This document shows, piece by piece, positions 13,065 to 21,600 of a stretch of 64,000 nucleotides of DNA (its first letter is position 1; every line of letters begins with the position of its first letter). Location: NCBI RefSeq assembly GCF_013030945.1, contig NZ_JABBXF010000016.1, positions 62,001 through 126,000 on the forward strand. The letters run 5' to 3'. This DNA is from Streptomyces morookaense (GTDB taxonomy: Bacteria > Actinomycetota > Actinomycetes > Streptomycetales > Streptomycetaceae). The position numbers were made by a program, and so were the translations under genes. The notes under the pieces were generated by a model. The model saw nothing but the letters and a program-made list of their open reading frames with translations. It searched no databases and was not told where the DNA came from.

Positions 13065-14063
13065 TCAGTACTCCGGACGGTGGGGGCGGGCGATGGCGGG
13101 CACGGCGGCGGCCGGGGCGGGGTTCCAGACGTCGCCCGTGCCCAGGGAGCGGTGCACGGAGACCTCGCCGCCGAGGGCCGTGCAGGCGGCGCGGACGTGC
13201 TGCGTCTTGCTGTCCAGGGCCGGGTCGGCGGCCTCCAGGAGGATGCCGAGCATGGTGCCGCTGTGGGCGAGGACCAGGCCGAGGCCGTCGACCTCGCGGC
13301 AGAGCGCGTGCAGTTCCGCGAATCCGCCGCGGGGGCGGAGCCGGGCGTTGAGCTCGGCGCTGCGGGTGGCGACGGCGCCGACGGTGCGCAGGTCGCCATC
13401 GGCGACGGCCGTGGTCAGGCGGTCGAGCAGGGCGGCGTACTCGTGCCGGGACGCCGCGTCGAAGGTGCGGGGCCGGCGGTTGTGCGTGACGGTGTCGACC
13501 TGGCCGCCCTCGTCGTGGGCGACGACGGCGAGCGGCGGCAGGGTGCCGAGCCGGCGGGCCAGCCGGACCTCGCGGTGGTGGAAGGCGACGATCTCGTCGT
13601 ACATCACCCCGTCCGCGGGCTCGATGCCGCGCAGGAACGCCTCGATCTCGGCGGGCCGGAAGCGCACGCCCCGGGCCGCCCCGACCGCGCGCACCGTGGC
13701 CACGAGGTCGGCGGAGGAGCTGGCCAGGCCCTTGCCCTCGGGCAGGTCGGCGGAGATCTCCAGCTCGCCGCCGCCGGGCATGCCGAGCGCGGCGAGCACC
13801 TGCTCGGCCACGGCACGGGACTTGCCCTTGTGGGCCGGGTGCACGGTCACGCCGCGGGCGCCGGGCCGGTGCCGGAAGACGGCGGTCGACCAGCGGGCGA
13901 GGGGGAAGGTGACGAGGAAGTCGCCGCCGTCCCCTGGCAGGGCCCCTTGGAGCAGCTCGCCGAAGGTGCCGAACGCCCGTCCCTCGCCGGTCCGTTGGAC
14001 CGTGTGCCCGAGGCCTTCAGTGCTTGCGGCGTGCGTCGTCGTCGGTCCCGACACTGTTCTCAC
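13065..14063 (-). CDS. GHMP kinase, probable L-threonine kinase
   Basis: A roughly 332-residue GHMP-superfamily small-molecule kinase, most like L-threonine kinases of the PduX type. It begins with a FGTFGELLQG block. The ATP loop is LPEGKGLASSSADL, the GHMP version of P-x-G-x-G-L-x-S-S. A C-terminal HSGTMLGILL matches GHMP motif 3. It should make O-phospho-L-threonine (or serine), the activated substrate of the PLP enzyme encoded two bases downstream. The frame is open to 14186, but that stretch is dispersed-repeat sequence, so I prefer GTG at 14063, which has GGAG upstream; GTG at 14054 is also possible. It overlaps the end of the lyase gene by 47 bases. Confidence 0.82.
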   Translation of the reverse strand: MRTVSGPTTTHAASTEGLGHTVQRTGEGRAFGTFGELLQGALPGDGGDFLVTFPLARWSTAVFRHRPGARGVTVHPAHKGKSRAVAEQVLAALGMPGGGELEISADLPEGKGLASSSADLVATVRAVGAARGVRFRPAEIEAFLRGIEPADGVMYDEIVAFHHREVRLARRLGTLPPLAVVAHDEGGQVDTVTHNRRPRTFDAASRHEYAALLDRLTTAVADGDLRTVGAVATRSAELNARLRPRGGFAELHALCREVDGLGLVLAHSGTMLGILLEAADPALDSKTQHVRAACTALGGEVSVHRSLGTGDVWNPAPAAAVPAIARPHRPEY

Positions 14064-15648
14064 CCCGCTCCGTCGGCAGTCCGGTACTGCAGCTGCGGGC
14101 TGTCTGTGGCTGGTCGCGCAGTTCCCCGCGCCCCTTACGGGGCGCCGCAAGTCCCAGCACCCGGTCGGTCTCGACGGCTCCGGCACGCACCGCCGCCGCG
14201 CGCCGGTCCCACTCCGCGCTCAGCCGGACGTGTTCCGCGTCCAGTTCCTCCAGCAGCCGCCGCACGGCCTCGGGGTGGGCCGAGCCGGCCGAGGACATGC
14301 GCTCCAGTCCGCGCCGGACGTCGAAGGCCTCGGCGAGCAGGGCGGCCGCTCCGGTGACGGTCACGCCCTTCTCCGCGGCGGCCGCCTCCAGCAGGGCCGG
14401 GTCGCCCGGGGCGGGGGCGAGGCCCGCGCCGGCGGCCAGGACGACGTAGCGCCCGGCGACGACCTGGGCGGTGCGCCAGGGCACACCGGCCGTCAGGGTC
14501 AGCGCATTGGCGAGGCTGAACCCGCCGAGGAACTCGCGCTCGCAGGCCTCGCGCATGCGCTCCGGCCGGAAGGACAGGCGGCGCAGCACCTCGGTGAACA
14601 GCCGGACCGTGCCGTGGGCCGACTCGAAGGCGTCCAGCAGGTGGGTGTTGGCCTCCTTGGAGACCTCGACCAGGTTGCAGAAGGGGGTGTTGCGCTGTCC
14701 GAGCAGGGCGTCGAGGTGGAAGGCGCCCAGGTGCGCGGTGCGGCCCCGGATGCGTTCGAGGACCGGGTAGTTCTTCTTCTGCGGCATGGCGGAGGAGATG
14801 CCGGACAGCTCGTCGGGCAGCTCGATGAACCCGTACTCGCTGCTCCCCCAGGTCAGCAGGTCGGTGGCGAAGCGGCTGAGGGCGGCGCCGAGCAGGCCGA
14901 GCTCCGCGGTGGTCTCCGCGCTCCAGCGCCGGGAGGCGACGGAGGTCAGGGCGCTGGGCTGGGGCCGGGCGAAGCCCAGCAGGCGGGCCATCCGGTCGCG
15001 GTCCCAGGGAAGTTCCTGGCCCGCCATGGCGCCGGCGCCGAGCGGGCAGGCGTCGATGCCGTCGTAGGTGGCCAGCAGCCGCCGCGTGCTGTGCAGCACC
15101 TGCTCGCCGACCGCGGCGAGGTAGAAGCCGGGGGTGATGACCTGGGCGGCCTGGAAGTGGGTGTAGCCGGGCATGGGCAGTTCGCGGGTGGCCTCCGCCA
15201 AGTCGCGGGCGGCCGCGCCCAGTTCGAGCAGGCTGCGGGCGAAGCCCGCGAGCCGGTCCCGGCCGAACATCAGCTGGGCGCAGGACTGGAGGTCGTTGCG
15301 GCTGCGGTCGACGTGCCAGCGGGCGACGGGCCGTTCCAGGCCCTGCTCGACGTGGCGCTCCAGGGCGAAGGCGATGTCGGACATGTTGGCGCCGGGCCGG
15401 GCGGTGAGGGTGGCGGTGCCGACGCCGTCGAGCCGGGCGGCGACGGCGTGCGCCTCGCCGGGCGTCAGGATGTCCATCCGCTCGTACTCGGCGGCCAGCA
15501 CCTTCTCGATGGCGACGTAGTGGCCGATCAGGTGGCGGGACTCGAAGCGGAACTGGGGCTCGAGCACCTCGTCGTGCAGCAGTGCGCTCGGGCCGCCGGC
15601 GATCCGGCCGCTCAGTGCGGCCACCCGGCCGTCTTCTTCGCTCGTCAC
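14017..15648 (-). CDS. Argininosuccinate lyase-like enzyme (diaminoacid synthesis)
   Basis: A 543-residue member of the fumarase/argininosuccinate lyase family. It shows DRSRND (about 114-119), GYTHFQ with the general acid/base His at about 164, and the flexible signature loop GISSAMPQKKN (about 283-293) with the catalytic serine. Members remove fumarate from an aspartate adduct, leaving a free amine. Beside a threonine kinase and a PLP beta-replacement enzyme, the likely substrate is an aspartyl adduct of a 2,3-diaminoacid, releasing 2,3-diaminobutyrate. This mirrors the lyases of the pacidamycin and friulimicin diaminobutyrate pathways. It is not simply arginine biosynthesis, since no argG is present. 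About 20 residues near the C-terminus (from about 501) are translated from a dispersed intergenic repeat, so the natural end was probably earlier. GTG start at 15648. Confidence 0.85.
   Translation of the reverse strand: MTSEEDGRVAALSGRIAGGPSALLHDEVLEPQFRFESRHLIGHYVAIEKVLAAEYERMDILTPGEAHAVAARLDGVGTATLTARPGANMSDIAFALERHVEQGLERPVARWHVDRSRNDLQSCAQLMFGRDRLAGFARSLLELGAAARDLAEATRELPMPGYTHFQAAQVITPGFYLAAVGEQVLHSTRRLLATYDGIDACPLGAGAMAGQELPWDRDRMARLLGFARPQPSALTSVASRRWSAETTAELGLLGAALSRFATDLLTWGSSEYGFIELPDELSGISSAMPQKKNYPVLERIRGRTAHLGAFHLDALLGQRNTPFCNLVEVSKEANTHLLDAFESAHGTVRLFTEVLRRLSFRPERMREACEREFLGGFSLANALTLTAGVPWRTAQVVAGRYVVLAAGAGLAPAPGDPALLEAAAAEKGVTVTGAAALLAEAFDVRRGLERMSSAGSAHPEAVRRLLEELDAEHVRLSAEWDRRAAAVRAGAVETDRVLGLAAPRKGRGELRDQPQTARSCSTGLPTERGENSVGTDDDARRKH
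14092..14146 (-). repeat. Half copy of dispersed Streptomyces palindromic repeat
   Basis: This stretch matches one arm of the repeat seen in full at 23709-23861, including the core CGCGCAGTTCCCCGCGCCCC followed by a short GGGGCG closing hairpin. It lies inside the 3' end of the lyase reading frame and just before the kinase start, so it has become coding sequence. Confidence 0.75.
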
Positions 15649-15688
15649 GTGGTGTTCCGTTCTCGGTTCGGGGGCAGGTCTGCCGGGG

Positions 15689-18600
15689 TCACAGGGTGTC
15701 GGCGACGGCCGTGATGTGCGGGAAGCGCATCAGCGTGTAGTGGTCGGCGTCGCTGTCGTGGACGGTGAGGCCGCCGTCGACGCGTGCGGCCCAGCGGCGT
15801 GCGGAGTCCAGGGCGGCGCCGTCGGTGCTCCGGTGGAAGAGCACCGGGCCGGCCAGGACCGGCGGCCGGTACTGCGCGGCGGCGAGGATGCCGGTGCGGA
15901 AGACCGCGTAGTGGCGGGCCAGCCGGGCGGCGTCGAGCCCGGGGGCGATCTGCTCCTCGGCGGCCTGTGCGGCCAGGGCCTTCAGCCGGTCGCCGGGTCC
16001 GGTCGCGGCGTCCGCTGCCGCGCGCAGGGCGCTGCGGGAGGCGTCGCCGAAGTCGGAGCCGGCCGCCCGCGCCAGGTCCTCGTAGAACCACTCCAGCATT
16101 CCGGCCTCGTCGCCGGGGACGTTCTGCGGGTCCGGGTAGGAGCTGTCGAGCAGGGCGACGCCGGCCACCTCCTCGCCCGCGGCGCGCAGTTGGGCGGCCG
16201 CCTCGTAGGCGAGCAGTCCGCCGAAGGACCAGCCGGCGAGGTGGTACGGCCCGGCGGGCTGCACCCGGCGCAGGGCCCGGACGTGGGCCGCGGCGAGGTC
16301 CTCGACGGTGCGGGGCTGCGGTTCCGGCGCGTCCTCGGCCAGTCCGGGGGCGGTCAGGCCGTGGACGGGCCGGCCGGTGCCCAGGGCGGTGGCCAGGGCC
16401 CGGTAGCAGAAGACGTGCCCGCCGACGGGGTGCAGCAGGAACAGCGGGGGCCGGTCGCCTCCGGGGCGCAGGCGCACCACGCCGTCGTCGGGGGTCCGGC
16501 GGGCGGTGTCCCCGAGGAGGGCGGCCTGCCGGGCGACGGTCGGGTGTTCCAGGACGGCGGAGACGCTCAGCCGTTCGCCGAACTCCTCGTTGATGCGGCC
16601 GATCAGCCGGAGGGCCGCGATGGAGTGGCCGCCGACGGCGAAGAAGTCGTCGTGGATGCCGACCGGGCCGCCGTCCAGCAGCCGTTCCCAGATGCCGATC
16701 AGGCGCGACTCGGTCTCGTCCCGCGGCGGTGCCGGGATCCGGCCGCCGGTGACCGCCGTGGCGTCGGGCTCGGGCAGGGCGGCCCGGTCGAGCTTGCCGT
16801 TGGCGGTCAGCGGCAGGGCGTCGAGTGCCACCCAGGCCGCGGGGACCATGTACTCGGGCAGGTGCTGCCGGGCGAACCCGGCAAGACCGGCGGGGTCGGC
16901 CTCGTGTCCGGTGACGGCGACGACGTAGGCGGTCAGCCGCTCGCCGCGCAGCAGGACGGCGCATTCGCGCACCGCCTCGTGGTCCGTCAGGACGGCCTCG
17001 ATCTCGCCCGGTTCGACCCGGAAGCCACGGATCTTCAGCTGGTGGTCGGTGCGTCCCGCGTACTCCAGCTCGCCGCCGGGCCGGTGCCGGGCCAGGTCGC
17101 CGGTGCGGTAGAGGCGGCGGGCCGCCCCGTCGCGGCCGGTGTGCGTGACGAAGCGCTCGGCGGTCAGCTCCGGCTGCCCGTGGTAGCCGTGGGCCAGGCC
17201 GACGCCTTCGAGGTAGAGCTCCCCTGTCACGCCCAACGGCACTTCGTGCAGGCGCCGGTCGAGGACGTGGGTGCGCATGTTGGCGATGGGCCGGCCGATG
17301 GGCACCACGCCGGTGCCGTCCTCGTGGCAGCTCCAGTACGTGACGTCGACCGCGGCCTCCGTCGGCCCGTACAGGTTGTGCAGCCCGGCGTCCGGCAGCC
17401 GCTCGAAGAAGCGGCTCTGCACCTCGTACGGCAGGGCCTCGCCGCTGCACACCACCCGGGTCAGGCCGGTGCAGCGGGCCGCTGCGGGCTCCTCCAGGAA
17501 GACGCTCAGCATCGAGGGCACGAAGTGCACGGTGCTGATGCGCTCCTCCTGGATCGTGCGGGCCAGGTAGGCGGGGTCGCGCTGGCCGCCGGGCCGGGCC
17601 AGGACGAGGGTGGCGCCGGTCATCAGGGGCCAGAAGAACTCCCACACCGAGACGTCGAAGGTGTAGGGCGTCTTCTGCAGCACACGCTCCAGGGGTTGCA
17701 GGGCGTAGGCGTCCTGCATCCACAACAGCCGGTTGGCGATGGCGCGGTGGGAGACCACGACGCCCTTGGGCTTCCCGGTGGAGCCCGACGTGAAGATCAT
17801 GTATGCGGGGTCGTCCGGCCCCGCCGCGCTGCCGGGCGTCTCGTGCGACGCAGTGGCGTCCGGCCGGACGGCCCGGACGCCCGCGCGCTGCAGGGGCTCC
17901 GTCCAGCGCTCGTCGGTGACGACGAGCCCGATGCCGGCCTCGGCCAGCAGGGCGGTCACGCGCGGCTCGGGGTGGCCGGGGTCCAGCGGCACGTAGGCCG
18001 CACCGGACTTGAGGATGCCCAGCAGGGTGACGGGCAGGGCGTGCGAGCGTTCCAGCAGGACGCCGACGAACGTCCCCGGTCCTGCGCCGAGTTCGCGCAG
18101 GGCGGCGGCGAGCCGGCCGGCCTGTGCGTCGAGCTCCCGGTATGTCGTGCTCCGGCCCTCGAAGCGCACGGCGGGTGCGTCCGGCGTCGCCCCGGCCTGC
18201 TGCTCGATCAGCCGGTGCAGCAGGTGCGGGGCGTCGTACGCGGCGTCCGTGGCGTTCCACTGCGCGAGGGTGCGGTGCTCCGCCTCGGAGAGCAGGTCGG
18301 CGGCGAGGAAGTCCGCGTCCGGCGCGTCGGCCAGCAGGCCCAGTGCCGTGGCGTAGTAGCCGTGGGCGGCCGCGATCTGTTCCTCGGTGAACTGGGCGGC
18401 GTCGTAGCGCAGTCCGAGCTCCAGCCGTTCGCCGTCGGGGGTGACGGAGAACTCCGCGCCGAAGGCGAAGTCGGTCCCGGCCTCGCCGTCCTCGGCCAGG
18501 ACGGCGAAGTCGCCTGCTGCCGGGCCCTGTTGCTCGACGTGGAAGTGGGTGAAGTTGAAGAAGGTCTCGAAGAGGGCCGTGCCGCCCGCGGTCCGCACGA

Positions 18601-21600
18601 TCTCCGCCAGCGGGTAGCGGCGGTGCTCCTGGATGCGCAGGTCCTGCTCCGCGACCGCCCGGACGAACGCGCGCCCGTCGCCGTCGGGCAGGGTCAGCCG
18701 GAAGGGCAGGGTGTTGAGGAAGATGCCGACGGTCCGGTCGCCGTCGGTCTCCTCGGTGCGCCCGTTGAAGACCGCGCCGGTGGTGACGTCGTCGGTGCCG
18801 CCCAGCAGCGCCATCACCCGCAGGTGCGCGGCGAGCAGGACGGTGCGCAGCGGGACGCCCGACTCCCGTGCCAGAGCGGCCAGTTGCGGGTGCAGTCCGT
18901 CCGGCAGGGGCGCGAGGTGCCAGCTCATCCGGGCGGGGCCGCCCGCCTGCCGCAGGCGGGGCAGCCGGGTGACGGCCATGTCCGCCGTCTGCTCCGCCCA
19001 GAACCGCTGCTGTTCCCCGCTGTCGAGGGCGGCGCGTTCCAGGGCGACGAAGGAGGCGAAGCGCGAGCGGGGTCCTTCGGCGGTCGCGTCCCGTCCGGCG
19101 AGGAGGTCGAGGTAGCAGGTGCTCAGCTCCGTGAAGAGCGACCGCTCGCTCCAGCCGTCCATGACCGCGTGGTGCTCGGCCATGAAGAGCTGGAAGGTGC
19201 CGCCCGACCGGCGTTGGACGTGGAAGCGGAGCAGGGGTGCCTGCCGCCAGTCGAACGGGCGTCGCCGCTCGGCCTCGTAACGTGCTGCGACGGCCGCCCG
19301 CTGCCCGTCCTCGTCCAGCGCGGTCAGGTCCTCGAAGGTGATGACGGGCGCGGCGTCCCGGTGCACGAGCTGCAGGGGTTCGCCGAACCCGGTCAGCTCG
19401 AAGGAGGTGCGCAGCATGTCGTGGCGGCGGGCCAGGAGGGCCACGGTGTCGCGCCAGGCCTGCTCGTCGTAGGCCGCCCGGACGTGGAGGCTCGCGACGT
19501 TGTGGTAGAAGGTTCCGTCGGCGGGCAGGTCGCTGTGGAAGAGCATGCCGGCCTGGAGCCGGGTCATCGGGTAGGCGTCGTCCAGCCCGTCGGGCAGGGC
19601 GGCACGGTCCTCGTCGGACAGCAGCGCGAAGGGCGCCAGGGCGGTCCCGGTGCCGGACGCGGTGGCCACGGCGGCCAGCCTGCGGACGGTCTGATGGCGC
19701 ATCACGTCGGCGACGGTGAACTCCAGTCCCCGTTCCCGGGCCTGCGCCAGCAGCCGGATGCTGCGGATCGAATCGCCGCCGAGGGCGAAGTAGTTGTCGT
19801 TCGCGCCCACCCGCTCGCGGCCGAGCACCTGCTGCCAGACCTCGGCGAGGACGGTCTCGACGGGGCCCTGCGGCGGCTCGTACGCCGTGTCCGCGCCGGC
19901 CGCGGCGAGGGCCGGGTCCGGCAGCCGGCGGCGGTCCACCTTGCCGTTGGGGGTCAGGGGGAATCCGGGAAGCAGCACGAAGGCGGCGGGGATCATATAG
20001 GAGGGGATGCGCTCGGCGAGGTGCTCGCGCAGGGCCTCCACGCCGGGCTCGCCCTCCGGGGTGCCGGACGCGACGGCGACGTAGCCGACGAGCATGTCCG
20101 CCCCGGTGGCATCGGGCCGCACGAGCACGACCGCGGCGTCGGCCAGCGGGTGGGCCGCGAGGGCGGCCTCGACCTCGCCCAGTTCGATGCGGAAGCCCCG
20201 GATCTTGACCTGGTCGTCGATGCGCCCCAGGTATTCGAGCTCGCCGTCGGCGAGCACGCGGGCCAGGTCGCCCGTGCGGTAGAGGCGGTCGCCGGGCCGG
20301 TCCGCGGACGCGTCGGCGGGGAACCGCTCGGCGGTCAGGGCCGGACGTCCGAGATAGCCGCGGGCCAGTCCGGCCCCGCCGACGAACAACTCCCCCGCCA
20401 CGCCGGGCGGTACGGGCCGGCCGTGCCGGTCGAGCAGGTGCAGCCGCAGGTCGGGGATGGGCACGCCGATGACGCTGCCGCGGCCCTCCCGGGCGTCGCG
20501 CGCGGTCAGCGGCCGGTAGGTGACGTGCACGGTGGTCTCCGTGATGCCGTACATGTTCACCAGCTGCGGCGCGGTGTCCGGGTGCCGGTCGAACCACGGG
20601 GCGAGCGCGGCCACGTCCAGTGCCTCGCCGCCGAAGACGACGTACCGCAGGGCGAGTTCGCCGCCCCCGTCCGGGGTGTGCAGGGCGTCGGCGCGGGCCA
20701 GCTGGTAGAAGGCGGACGGCGTCTGGTTGAGCACCGTGACCTGCTCGGTGCGCAGCAGCCGGTGGAAGTCCTCGGGGGAACGGCTGGTCCCGTAGGGCAC
20801 CACCACGAGACGGCCGCCGTGGGCGAGCGCGCCCCACAGCTCCCAGACGGAGAAGTCGAAGGCGACCGAGTGGAAGAGCGTCCAGACGTCGTCGGGGCCG
20901 AAGCCGAACCAGTGGTCGGTGGCGGAGAAGAGCCGGGTGATGTTCCGGTGCGGGATGAGGGTGCCCTTGGGGCGGCCGGTGGATCCGGAGGTGTAGATGG
21001 CGTAGGCGAGGTGGTCCGGGGTCACCCCGGCCTCCGGCGCGGTGTCCGGCTCGGCTGCGAGGGACGCGGCGTCGGCCGTCAGGTCGATCGCGTGCAGCGG
21101 CAGGCCGTCCCACAGGGCGGCGGTGTCGGACGTGCCGACGAGGTGGGTCAGTTGTACGTCGCCGATGATGTAGCGCAGCCGCTCGGGCGGGTTGTCGGGG
21201 TCGAGCGGCAGGTAGGCGCCGCCGGCCTTGAGGATGCCGAGCAGACCGGTCACCAGTTCCGGTGAGCGGCGGATGCACAGGCCCACGAGCGTGTCGGGGC
21301 CGACGCCGAGGGCGCGCAGCCGGTGGGCGATGCGGTTGGCCTGCCGGTCGAGTTCGCGGTAGGTGAGGCGGGTGCCCTCGTGGACCAGGGCGACGGCGTC
21401 GGGCGTAAGGGCCGCGTGCCGGGCGAAGAGTTCGTGGGCGCACGGGCCGGGGTCCGCGGCCGTGTCCGTGTCCGTGTGTGTGGCGGGCAGCGGGGTGCCG
21501 AGGGCGCGCCGTTCGTCGTCGGCGAGCATGGGCAGGTCGTGGACGGACAGCGCCGGGCGGGCCGTGGCCTCCTCCAGCAGCCGCCGGTAGTGGCGGGCGA

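Noticed and set aside
14017..15648. Housekeeping arginine biosynthesis gene argH
   Set aside because: No arg genes are nearby; it is locked in an NRPS operon with a kinase and PLP enzyme, so a diaminoacid role is better.
21455..21485. Short GTGTCC repeats as a regulatory or CRISPR-like repeat
   Set aside because: They encode a Thr/Asp linker in the synthetase between C1 and A1 and are too few and too short.
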